A stretch of 64,000 bases of DNA from Lachnospira sp. UBA4346 (lineage in GTDB: Bacteria > Bacillota > Clostridia > Lachnospirales > Lachnospiraceae): positions 1 to 64,000 of the forward strand of contig DGTC01000043.1 of the NCBI GenBank assembly GCA_002394205.1. The letters run 5' to 3'. The notes beneath the pieces are model-generated. The model did not search any database. It saw only the letters and a program-made list of their open reading frames with translations, and was not told where the DNA came from. Shown piece after piece: positions 36,223 to 43,375 of this stretch (position 1 is the first letter of the stretch; every line of letters begins with the position of its first letter). The translations under genes were made by a program, and so were the position numbers.

Positions 36223-37371
36223 ATGGAAATTAAAGGATATAAAAGAATTAAAAAAGTCGATATAAAAAGATGGCTGTTACGAAGAAATGTATGGCTTTAT
36301 GCATTTATATTAATTGTATTTGTAGCAGCCGTTCTTTTTATGTTTCGGACAGTAGGCTCTATGTCGGAGAATAAAGAGACACAGGTACAGACAGAAAATC
36401 AGGAAAGTAAGAATTATGTAGCAGCCAATCAGTCCTATCGAATTCTTGTAAATCGTGCTGCGAATTTTATTACAATATATAAGCTGGATGATGACGGTGC
36501 TTTTACAATACCATATAAGACATTTCGATGTTCTGTGAATCCAACTGTAAATGTAGGAAAGACCGTTATTAATGATAAATATGTATGGAGACGACTTGCA
36601 GACAGGGTATACGGACATTATACAACAGGCTTGGGAAATGCGGCATATATTCATTCGGTTCCGTATGCTTCTCAGAGTAATTCAGATTTGATTGCATCAG
36701 CATATAATAATTTAGGAAATGCAGCAACACAAGGTTCTATTTATCTTGCAGTAGCGGATGCAAAATGGATTTATGAAAATTGTGGTGTGAATTCTGAGGT
36801 GGAGATATATGATGATACAACAGAATCACCGGTAATTGCATTAGGAACATTTACGCAGATTGCGGCGGATAGCAAGTATGATCCTACGGATAATGTTCGT
36901 GCATCCGAAGATGGAAAAGTTACATCACGGATTGATTATATGACTGGTGTCAATAATGTAACAATACAGGTTGGAGATGCATTTGACAGATGGGCAGGAA
37001 TCTATGCAGTAGATACATCGAGAAATGATATTACATCGTATATTACAATTACAGGAAATCTGGATTTAAATACGCCGGGAGAGTATGTGTTAATTTATCA
37101 TCTTGAAGACAATTATGGTACAAATCTTGCATATTGGAGATATATTACAGTTGTGGAAAAGATTGAGGAGACGACAACCGCTATACAGGAATCGACAACA
37201 GTAGCAGAGACATCGTCAAGCATACAAACGATGCATATAGATGTAACACAAGAAAGTACAGCGGTAATTCAGGAGACAACAGCTCCTATACAGGAAATAA
37301 CAACACAGACAACAGAAGTAACAACACAGACGCAGAGTACACAAGTTACGGAAACGACGCTGGCAAGATAA
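36223..37371 (+). CDS. L,D-transpeptidase-like anchored protein with degenerate active site
   Basis: A 382-residue protein: cytosolic basic start, membrane helix at about 26-43, then a YkuD-like domain at about 70-200 (RILVNRAANFITIYKLD; IHSVPY with H144; VADAKWIYENC). The catalytic SHGC-I-R motif of the family is replaced by T169-Q-G-S172-I-Y174, so the nucleophilic Cys, its neighbouring His and the Arg are all lost. An Ig-like DUF5011-type domain (about 222-312) and a 65-residue Thr/Gln/Glu-rich tail follow. Likely a non-catalytic wall-binding or scaffold protein. The ribosome site is weak, suggesting coupling to the upstream gene. Confidence 0.75.
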   Translation: MEIKGYKRIKKVDIKRWLLRRNVWLYAFILIVFVAAVLFMFRTVGSMSENKETQVQTENQESKNYVAANQSYRILVNRAANFITIYKLDDDGAFTIPYKTFRCSVNPTVNVGKTVINDKYVWRRLADRVYGHYTTGLGNAAYIHSVPYASQSNSDLIASAYNNLGNAATQGSIYLAVADAKWIYENCGVNSEVEIYDDTTESPVIALGTFTQIAADSKYDPTDNVRASEDGKVTSRIDYMTGVNNVTIQVGDAFDRWAGIYAVDTSRNDITSYITITGNLDLNTPGEYVLIYHLEDNYGTNLAYWRYITVVEKIEETTTAIQESTTVAETSSSIQTMHIDVTQESTAVIQETTAPIQEITTQTTEVTTQTQSTQVTETTLAR

Positions 37372-37381
37372 TATAAAGAGG

Positions 37382-37417
37382 AATGGATGAGTTTTATTAG
37401 AGACTCGTCCATTTTTT
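37382..37417 (+). terminator. Rho-independent terminator before putP
   Basis: AATGGATGAGT (37382-37392) pairs with ACTCGTCCATT (37403-37413) with one G-T pair and a ten-base loop; T residues run to 37417. Confidence 0.85.
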
Positions 37418-37419
37418 CT

Positions 37420-37448
37420 TTGCGAATAAGGTAATTATATGGTATAAT
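37420..37448 (+). promoter_or_regulatory. putP promoter
   Basis: TTGCGA at 37420-37425 and a perfect TATAAT at 37443-37448 with a 17-base spacer, immediately after the preceding terminator. Confidence 0.7.
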
Positions 37449-37493
37449 ATTAGTTCAGCGTATTTAATATGAACAGTAGAGGAGAGAGAAAGA

Positions 37494-39023
37494 ATGTCAC
37501 AAGTGATTATTATGGCCGCAATTGTGGTTTACCTTGCGGTGATGCTTTATGTTGGATATATTTGTTCCAAACAAAATGAAAATGTTGATGATTTTTATTT
37601 AGGTGGTCGTAAGTTGGGACCATTTGTAACAGCGATGAGTGCAGAAGCTTCAGATATGAGTAGCTGGCTGTTAATGGGATTACCGGGAGTTGCTTATATT
37701 TCCGGATTGTCTAATGCTGTATGGACGGCATTGGGACTTGCAGTTGGTACATATGTGAACTGGTTGATTGTTGCAAAAAGAATCAGAAGATATTCACAGG
37801 GATATGATGTTGTAACACTTCCGGATTTCTTTGCAAAAAGATTTGGCGATGAGAAGAAGATACTGACAATTGTTGCAGCATTGCTTATCATTATTTTCTT
37901 TATACCATATACAGCATCTGGTTTTGCGGCATGCGGTAAGTTATTTTCAAGTCTGTTTGGCGTAAATTATACAACTGCAATGGTTATTAGTGCGGCAATT
38001 ATTGTCGGTTATTGTACAATGGGAGGTTTCCTTGCTGCAAGTACCACTGATTTGATTCAGAGTATCGTCATGACAATTGCGTTATTTGTTGTTGTATTTT
38101 TTGGAATTAACAAGGCAGGTGGTATTGATGCAGTTATGGATAATGCGAAAAGTTTACCGGGATATTGGGATATTTTTAACGAATATTCGCCGGTAACAGG
38201 TACATCTTCTTCTTGCAGTCCGTTATCAATTGTTTCAACGTTGGCATGGGGATTGGGATATTTTGGTATGCCTCATATTTTACTTCGTTTTATGGCGATT
38301 GAAGATGAAAAGAAATTAAAGATTTCAAGACGTGTTGCAAGTGTTTGGGTAGTGATTTCATTGTCAGTAGGTGTATTTATTGGTGTAGTAGGTCTTGGAA
38401 TGTCAAAAGCTGGTGCAATCGAAGTGTTAGAAGGCAAGAGTCAGGCGGAAACAATTATCGTTCGTATTGCACATTTGCTTAGTACACATGGAGTACTTCC
38501 GGCGATTCTTGCAGGTATCATTCTTGCTGGTATTCTTGCAGCGACCATGTCAACGGCAGATTCTCAGTTGTTAGCATCTGCATCTGCGGTATCACAGAAT
38601 GTATTGCAGGAGTTTTTTCAGGTAAAGCTGTCAGCAAAAAAAGCGATGCATGTTGCTAGAGTAACCGTTCTGGTAATTTCCATTATTTCTGTTATGCTTG
38701 CAAGTGATCCGGATAGTTCTGTATTTGAGATTGTATCATTTGCATGGGCAGGATTTGGCGCAACATTTGGTCCGGTTGTCTTAGTGGCATTATTTTGGAA
38801 ACGTGCCAATAAATATGGCGTACTTGCAGGTATGGTATCAGGTGGCGTTATGATTTTTGTATGGAAATATGTTATTGCAAAATTAGGCGGTATTTTTGAA
38901 ATTTATGAATTGTTGCCTGCATTTATTGTAGCACTGGTTGTAATTGTGGTTGTTAGTCTTTTAACAGGTGCGCCGGAACAAAATGTTATTGATAAGTTTG
39001 ATGAGGTGCGTCATCAGGCATAA
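37494..39023 (+). CDS. putP: Sodium/proline symporter
   Basis: A 509-residue SSS-family transporter with about 13 membrane helices. The start VDDFYLGGRKLGPFVTAMSAEASDMSSWLLMGLPG matches PutP closely, including the Ser/Ala-Asp sodium-site region in helix 2; ILAGILAATMSTADSQLL is the helix 8-9 sodium-binding stretch. It imports proline with sodium across the cytoplasmic membrane. GAGGAGAG leads into the ATG. It is monocistronic, between a terminator/promoter and a long gap. Confidence 0.9.
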   Translation: MSQVIIMAAIVVYLAVMLYVGYICSKQNENVDDFYLGGRKLGPFVTAMSAEASDMSSWLLMGLPGVAYISGLSNAVWTALGLAVGTYVNWLIVAKRIRRYSQGYDVVTLPDFFAKRFGDEKKILTIVAALLIIIFFIPYTASGFAACGKLFSSLFGVNYTTAMVISAAIIVGYCTMGGFLAASTTDLIQSIVMTIALFVVVFFGINKAGGIDAVMDNAKSLPGYWDIFNEYSPVTGTSSSCSPLSIVSTLAWGLGYFGMPHILLRFMAIEDEKKLKISRRVASVWVVISLSVGVFIGVVGLGMSKAGAIEVLEGKSQAETIIVRIAHLLSTHGVLPAILAGIILAGILAATMSTADSQLLASASAVSQNVLQEFFQVKLSAKKAMHVARVTVLVISIISVMLASDPDSSVFEIVSFAWAGFGATFGPVVLVALFWKRANKYGVLAGMVSGGVMIFVWKYVIAKLGGIFEIYELLPAFIVALVVIVVVSLLTGAPEQNVIDKFDEVRHQA

Positions 39024-39146
39024 GAAATATATTGAATGAGAAATAGCCGGTAAGTTCGTACAGATATGTTTATCGGATAGAAAATATAATACATAAAATA
39101 CGCAGCTTATCTGCAGAGTAAGGGATTCAAAGCAAAATAAAATAGG

Positions 39147-39208
39147 CACAATGTGTAAATTGTGTTATATTGATAAATAAGCAGAGAACTCTATATAATA
39201 AGCAGAGA
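39147..39208. repeat. Operator-like inverted and direct repeats upstream of rsmH
   Basis: The inverted repeat CACAAT-N6-ATTGTG (39147-39164) is followed by two perfect copies of AATAAGCAGAGA at 39176-39187 and 39197-39208, exactly 21 bases apart (two helical turns). The arrangement looks like protein binding sites but I cannot name the regulator. Confidence 0.4.
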
Positions 39209-39220
39209 GGGTGCGTTTTT

Positions 39221-39252
39221 TATATTATAGGGGACTTCGTTCGTATAATATA
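39221..39252. repeat. 9-bp inverted repeat hairpin in the putP-rsmH gap
   Basis: TATATTATA (39221-39229) and TATAATATA (39244-39252) are perfect complements around a loop GGGGACTTCGTTCG. A T-run lies just before it (39215-39220), so it could serve as a terminator read in the minus direction or as a promoter-proximal palindrome. Confidence 0.5.
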
Positions 39253-39322
39253 AAATTTCACTGCAGGTTAAGCATAACTTTTGTGATGATATACTTGTAT
39301 TTGCAGGGGAAAATATTGTTGA

Positions 39323-39364
39323 GAAAGATGCATGGTGCGTAGCGTTTTGCAATACGCATCTTTC
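39323..39364. repeat. 9-bp inverted repeat in the rsmH leader
   Basis: GAAAGATGC (39323-39331) pairs perfectly with GCATCTTTC (39356-39364), with an inner GTA/TAC extension possible. It ends 34 bases before the rsmH ATG, and an extended -10 (TG-A-TATACT, TATACT at 39290-39295) lies upstream, so it would be in the 5' leader. Confidence 0.5.
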
Positions 39365-39398
39365 AAAACAAATAAACGAAAAACAGGAGAGTGTTAAA

Positions 39399-40481
39399 AT
39401 GAACCATGAAATAGAACAAAATGAGCAGCAGACAGTAGCAGAAAAGCCACATAAACGACGTGTGCGTTATAAGGGAACACATCCAACAAAATTTTCAGAA
39501 AAATATAAAGAATTAAATCCGGAGAAGTATGCAGATACAATTCAGAAAGTAATTCGAAAAGGAAGTACGCCGGCAGGAATGCATATTTCTATTATGGTCC
39601 AGGAGATTCTTGACTTCTTGCAGATTCAACCGGGACAAAAGGGGTTAGATGCAACATTGGGTTATGGCGGACATAGTGCGAAGATGTTAGAGCAGTTGCA
39701 TGGTGAAGGACATTTGTATGCATTAGATGTTGATCCCATTGAAATTGTTAAGACGAAAGAGCGTTTACATCAGAAGGGATATGGAGAAGATATTCTGACA
39801 GTAATTCAGACGAATTTTGCGAATATTGATGAAGTGGCAAGGGAATACGGTCCGTTTGATTTTATGATGGCAGATTTAGGGGTTTCTTCTATGCAGATTG
39901 ATAATCCGGAACGGGGATTTTCGTACAAAGTAGATGGCCCACTTGATTTACGTCTGAATCCACAAAAGGGAGTCAGTGCTGCACAACGTTTGACAGAGCT
40001 GACGAAAGAAGAACTAGAAGGGATGCTTATAGAAAATTCAGATGAGCCATATGCAAGAGAGATTACCCGTGTAATTTTTTCACATATGAGAAAAGGACAG
40101 AATATAGAAACGACAAAAGATTTGTATCATTGTATTGAAGAAGCACTCCAATTTTTGCCGGCAAATGAGCAAAAAGAGGCAATAAAAAAATCATCACAGA
40201 GAACATTTCAGGCACTGCGCATTGATGTGAACAGTGAGTTTGAAGTGTTAGAAGCATTTTTAGAAAAGCTGCCGGAAGTACTTGCACCGAATGGGAGAGT
40301 GGCGATTTTAACATTCCACTCAGGAGAAGACAGATTGGTAAAAAAAGCATTTAAGCGGTTCAAAAAGGAAGGACTATTTTCTGAGATTGCCTCAGATGTA
40401 ATTCGTCCGTCTGCAAGAGAGTGTAATGAGAATCCGAGAGCGCGTTCAACAAAAATGCGTTGGGCAATTCGGGCAGAATAA
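39399..40481 (+). CDS. rsmH: 16S rRNA (cytosine-1402-N4) methyltransferase, N-terminally extended
   Basis: A 360-residue RsmH/MraW-family SAM methyltransferase. The core has LDATLGYGGHSAKML, LYALDVDP, MADLGVSSMQIDNPERGFSY, and C-terminal ILTFHSGEDRLVKKAF and NPRARSTKMRWA. About 55 residues precede the usual start (KPHKRRVRYKGTHPTKFSEKY). It stands alone, with no mraZ, ftsL or PBP genes around, so it may be a second paralogue distinct from the dcw-cluster copy. CAGGAGAG precedes the ATG. Confidence 0.88.
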   Translation: MNHEIEQNEQQTVAEKPHKRRVRYKGTHPTKFSEKYKELNPEKYADTIQKVIRKGSTPAGMHISIMVQEILDFLQIQPGQKGLDATLGYGGHSAKMLEQLHGEGHLYALDVDPIEIVKTKERLHQKGYGEDILTVIQTNFANIDEVAREYGPFDFMMADLGVSSMQIDNPERGFSYKVDGPLDLRLNPQKGVSAAQRLTELTKEELEGMLIENSDEPYAREITRVIFSHMRKGQNIETTKDLYHCIEEALQFLPANEQKEAIKKSSQRTFQALRIDVNSEFEVLEAFLEKLPEVLAPNGRVAILTFHSGEDRLVKKAFKRFKKEGLFSEIASDVIRPSARECNENPRARSTKMRWAIRAE

Positions 40482-40517
40482 GTGGATGTACATATTCATA
40501 AAGCCAATATAAACGTT

Positions 40518-40581
40518 ATCCCACAGGCAGATAAAGCTGGCAAATCATTGATTATGCAGCAGGTGCTTGTGGGATTTTGTG
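40518..40581 (+). terminator. Terminator after rsmH
   Basis: ATCCCACAGGCA (40518-40529) pairs with TGCTTGTGGGAT (40564-40575), one mismatch in 12, with a T-rich tail (TTTGTGTTTT) after it. The loop is long, about 34 bases. Confidence 0.65.
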
Positions 40582-40594
40582 TTTTAGACAATTT

Positions 40595-40630
40595 AATTGT
40601 AAACTTAAATGCAACAAAAGGTTGACAATT
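40595..40630 (+). promoter_or_regulatory. BirA biotin-repressor operator
   Basis: AATTGTAAAC (40595-40604), a 16-base spacer, and GTTGACAATT (40621-40630) form an inverted repeat matching at 9 of 10 positions. This agrees with the known BirA operator form TTGTTAAC-N15/16-GTTAACAA. It lies directly over the -35 of the bioY promoter, so biotin-bound BirA should block bioY transcription. Confidence 0.82.
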
Positions 40631-40650
40631 AAAAAGATACCATGTAAACT
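40622..40650 (+). promoter_or_regulatory. bioY promoter
   Basis: TTGACA at 40622-40627 lies inside the right half of the BirA operator; TAAACT at 40645-40650 follows after 17 bases. The hexamers and spacing are the same as at miaB. Confidence 0.78.
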
Positions 40651-40722
40651 TATATTATACAAGGGATGCGAATATAAGTGCAGACGTTGTGTAAATAGCT
40701 TGCAGGTGGAGGAGAAAAGGAA

Positions 40723-41292
40723 ATGAAAGAGAAAAAGCTAACCGTGTATAACATTGTCTTTATGGGACTATTGGCGGCAATTATGTGTATTTTAGGACCG
40801 TTGTCGCTTCCGATTGGACCGGTTCCAATATCATTAACGAATTTCGTTGTGTATTTTGCAGTGTATGTGTTAGGAACGAAGTTGGGTACAGGTAGTTTAT
40901 GTTTGTATCTGATATTAGGGGCAGTAGGTCTTCCTGTTTTTTCAGGATATGCGGGGGGATTGGCAAAGTTAACAGGTCCGACAGGTGGATATTTGATAGG
41001 CTTTATTTTTATGGCACTTATCGGGGGATATGTTATTGAAAAGTCAAATCGCAATTTTTTTGCAACGATTGCAGCCTGGGTTGTAGGAACAGCAGTTGAT
41101 TATGCATTTGGAACAGCCTGGTTCATTTTCATCATGCATATGCCACTTGGAAAGGCATTGATGTTATGCGTTGTACCGTTTATTATAGGAGATCTTATCA
41201 AGATTGTTGTTGGTACGATTCTGGGACGTGAGGTACATAGAGGACTTTCAAAGGCAGGAATGTTTTCACAGCATGCAAGAACAGAAGGTTAG
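40723..41292 (+). CDS. bioY: Biotin transporter substrate-binding subunit BioY
   Basis: A 189-residue S-component of an ECF-type vitamin transporter with about six membrane helices. Diagnostic parts are PISLTNFVVYFAVYVLG, SGYAGGLAKLTGPTGGYLIGF and the C-terminal PFIIGDLIKIVVGTILG. It binds biotin and needs a shared EcfT/A module encoded elsewhere, since none is next to it. Regulation by BirA is predicted from the operator upstream. Confidence 0.94.
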   Translation: MKEKKLTVYNIVFMGLLAAIMCILGPLSLPIGPVPISLTNFVVYFAVYVLGTKLGTGSLCLYLILGAVGLPVFSGYAGGLAKLTGPTGGYLIGFIFMALIGGYVIEKSNRNFFATIAAWVVGTAVDYAFGTAWFIFIMHMPLGKALMLCVVPFIIGDLIKIVVGTILGREVHRGLSKAGMFSQHARTEG

Positions 41293-41341
41293 TATTTTTG
41301 TATGTAACGTGGACACGATGAGATAAGGGGAAAGCAAAGAC

Positions 41342-41417
41342 TTGCGGCAATATTTGTTATGTACAATAGACTATTGGGGGAATTGATAGATTATTATAAA
41401 ATTAAATATTGCCGCAA
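41342..41417. repeat. 14-bp perfect inverted repeat, 48 bases apart
   Basis: TTGCGGCAATATTT (41342-41355) is perfectly inverted as AAATATTGCCGCAA (41404-41417). It lies after bioY, just before a bidirectional terminator. Its length and spacing are unusual for a plain terminator; it could be a second terminator, a small structured RNA or a short transposable remnant. Confidence 0.65.
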
Positions 41418-41419
41418 TA

Positions 41420-41465
41420 AAAAATACCGGTTAATCCATTCAGAAGAAGGATTACCGGTATTTTT
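41420..41465. terminator. Bidirectional terminator between bioY and rpiB
   Basis: AAAAATACCGGTTAATCC pairs with GGATTACCGGTATTTTT (41449-41465) with a single bulged base; A-run and T-run flank the stem, so it can serve both converging genes. Confidence 0.88.
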
Positions 41466-41519
41466 GTTACATAAGAAATGAAAAGTTATAAAAACATTCT
41501 TATGTGATGTTTTTAGATA

Positions 41520-42161
41520 TTATGCAAGAAGTGTCTTTACATAAGCACCGAGTTCTTCATTCTTGCAGTTTGCAAAGAAGAGTTCCTGGAATTTAGCACC
41601 TGCAACAGCACCCTTTACAAGATCCTGATCTAAATTCTTTAAGATATCAATTAAGCTATCCTTGAATGCAACAGCACGAACGCCATCTAAAATCTTCTTA
41701 TTTCTCTGTTCTGGAACAACTCTTTCCTTAGGATATCCACCACCTGGTTCACCTTCGAATAATTTTTCGAATACATATGTAAGGTTCAATTCAGCACCCC
41801 AGCCAAAGCCCTTAGCGAATGGAAGTGAAATTGCATTACCGTCATTTACCTGCATGAACATATAAGCATCAGATGGATCAACAACGTGACCGCATAACAC
41901 ACCTGGGAATGAGTTTAATGCAAGCATAGCACCTTCACCTGTACCACAACCGGTTACAACGAAATCAGCAGCACCGCTGTTAATTAAGATGGCAGCCAAG
42001 ATACCGTTCTGAACATAAGTAAGCTGTTCCTTGTCTTCAGCAGAGTACATACCGTAGTTATCTACTTCATAACCCTTTTTATCAGCAACGCCCTTTAATG
42101 CGTTATAAACGATGTCATTTTTTGCTGCCTGACTATTTTCCATAATTAAAGCAATTCTCAT
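41520..42161 (-). CDS. RpiB/LacA/LacB-family sugar-phosphate isomerase
   Basis: A 213-residue enzyme related to ribose-5-phosphate isomerase B. The N-terminus MRIALIMENSQAAKND and the active-site loop ADFVVTGCGTGEGAMLAL, with the conserved Cys-Gly-Thr-Gly, match the family. It is longer than typical RpiB (about 150 residues), with a C-terminal extension, so the real substrate may be another sugar phosphate. A strong minus-strand promoter precedes it. Confidence 0.82.
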   Translation of the reverse strand: MRIALIMENSQAAKNDIVYNALKGVADKKGYEVDNYGMYSAEDKEQLTYVQNGILAAILINSGAADFVVTGCGTGEGAMLALNSFPGVLCGHVVDPSDAYMFMQVNDGNAISLPFAKGFGWGAELNLTYVFEKLFEGEPGGGYPKERVVPEQRNKKILDGVRAVAFKDSLIDILKNLDQDLVKGAVAGAKFQELFFANCKNEELGAYVKTLLA

Positions 42162-42228
42162 GATAAAACCTCATCTTTCTTTTTTGTTTTTGTATGTTTC
42201 TTATTACTGAAAAAATGCATACATATAA

Positions 42229-42257
42229 AATATAAGCAAATATTGTGTTTTTGTCAA
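42229..42257 (-). promoter_or_regulatory. Promoter of the rpiB-like gene
   Basis: On the minus strand TTGACA (complement of 42252-42257) is followed after 17 bases by TATATT (complement of 42229-42234). Confidence 0.75.
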
Positions 42258-42284
42258 TGACAAACTCATATTGGTTGTGATAAT
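42257..42284 (+). promoter_or_regulatory. Promoter of the sigma-like gene
   Basis: ATGACA at 42257-42262 and an extended -10 TG-T-GATAAT (GATAAT at 42279-42284) with a 16-base spacer. It abuts the divergent rpiB promoter; the two -35 boxes touch, so the two transcripts may compete. Confidence 0.5.
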
Positions 42285-42374
42285 ATAGACGTTGAATTGT
42301 ATGAAAATGAATAGAAAGATAAGAGCATAGGTACAAATGTACAGAATATGTTCTTATAGAAGAGGATTAATGAA

Positions 42375-43286
42375 ATGGAACAGAATAAAGATACACAGGG
42401 TGCTTTTTTAGAGGCAATGAACAGTTTAAAGGAATATGCGAAAGTTAATGGTGGTTTCGTTACCAAAGATGATGTAGACAGCTATTTCAAGGATATGGAG
42501 TTAGATGAGGGTAAGCGTCAGATGATTTACGGCTATCTGATGGCAAATAATATCAAAGTCAAAGGAGAAGCGACTGTTGATAATGATTTTTTGAATATGA
42601 TGGAAAATGCAGTAGAGCATGACAGAGAGGTAGAAGCGGGAATTCACGAAGAGGAAGAAGAATCTCCTAAGAAAGATGTGGATTATTCTGCCGATGAGAA
42701 GTATTTAGAAATGTATAAAGAGGACTTAAAAAATCTGGTGCCATTGTCAGATATGACGAAAGCATTGCTGTTGGTAAATATAGCGGAAGATAATGATAAA
42801 GAGTCTTTAAAACTGTTATCAGAGGCATTTTTAGACAAGATTATCGAATGGATTGAACCGTTCCGCTATAAAGGTGTGTTAGCAGGAGATCTTGTACAGG
42901 AAGGAAATCTTGCGATGATGGCATACATCAGCGAGAAGCGTTTTTTAAATAATTATGAATGGCGTGAGAAGATTAAAGAAGGAAATGTTGATGATGTGAT
43001 GGCTGTGTTTGAAGAAATGACAAAGGAAGTGCAGTCAGAAGTGAATGGAAGTCTGTCAATGTTGATTGATGAGCAGAGTGCAGAGGATAAGGTGTCGCAG
43101 AAGGTGTTAAATAAAGTAAATCTTGTAAATGATTGGGCAGTGCGTTTAAAGGAAGAGTTAGGACGTAAACCGACAGTAGACGAACTTGCGGATAAGATTG
43201 GCATTTCTAAAGAAAATGTTATGGAAGCAATTCAGTTGTCAGCAGAAAATATTGAAGATGTTGCAATGGATAAAAAGAATTCATAA
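42375..43286 (+). CDS. Truncated sigma-70-like protein lacking regions 2.3-2.4 and 4
   Basis: A 303-residue protein. Residues 25-62 resemble sigma region 1.1 (VTKDDVDSYFKDMELDEGKRQ). After an acidic linker, residues 108-187 resemble regions 1.2 to 2.2, including LLSEAFLDKIIEWIEPF and GDLVQEGNLAMMAY. The aromatic melting and -10-reading helices expected next are absent and replaced by a charged helical stretch. Residues 250-290 match region 3 (VRLKEELGRKPTVDELADKI). The protein ends there, without region 4. It could bind core RNA polymerase without reading promoters. AGAGGA supports the ATG. Function unproven. Confidence 0.72.
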   Translation: MEQNKDTQGAFLEAMNSLKEYAKVNGGFVTKDDVDSYFKDMELDEGKRQMIYGYLMANNIKVKGEATVDNDFLNMMENAVEHDREVEAGIHEEEEESPKKDVDYSADEKYLEMYKEDLKNLVPLSDMTKALLLVNIAEDNDKESLKLLSEAFLDKIIEWIEPFRYKGVLAGDLVQEGNLAMMAYISEKRFLNNYEWREKIKEGNVDDVMAVFEEMTKEVQSEVNGSLSMLIDEQSAEDKVSQKVLNKVNLVNDWAVRLKEELGRKPTVDELADKIGISKENVMEAIQLSAENIEDVAMDKKNS

Positions 43287-43303
43287 CAGTATAATTACAT
43301 ATA

Positions 43304-43360
43304 AAAGAATCCCAATAGAAGTATTCAAATTAAGTAAGAATACTTCTATTGGGATTCTTT
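43304..43360. terminator. Bidirectional terminator with 23-bp perfect stem
   Basis: The 23-base arms 43304-43326 and 43338-43360 are exactly complementary (starting AAAGAATCCCAATAG) around an 11-base loop. It separates the sigma-like gene from the convergent deacetylase; T-rich sequence follows on both strands. Confidence 0.9.
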
Positions 43361-43375
43361 TCGTATGATGGGATT

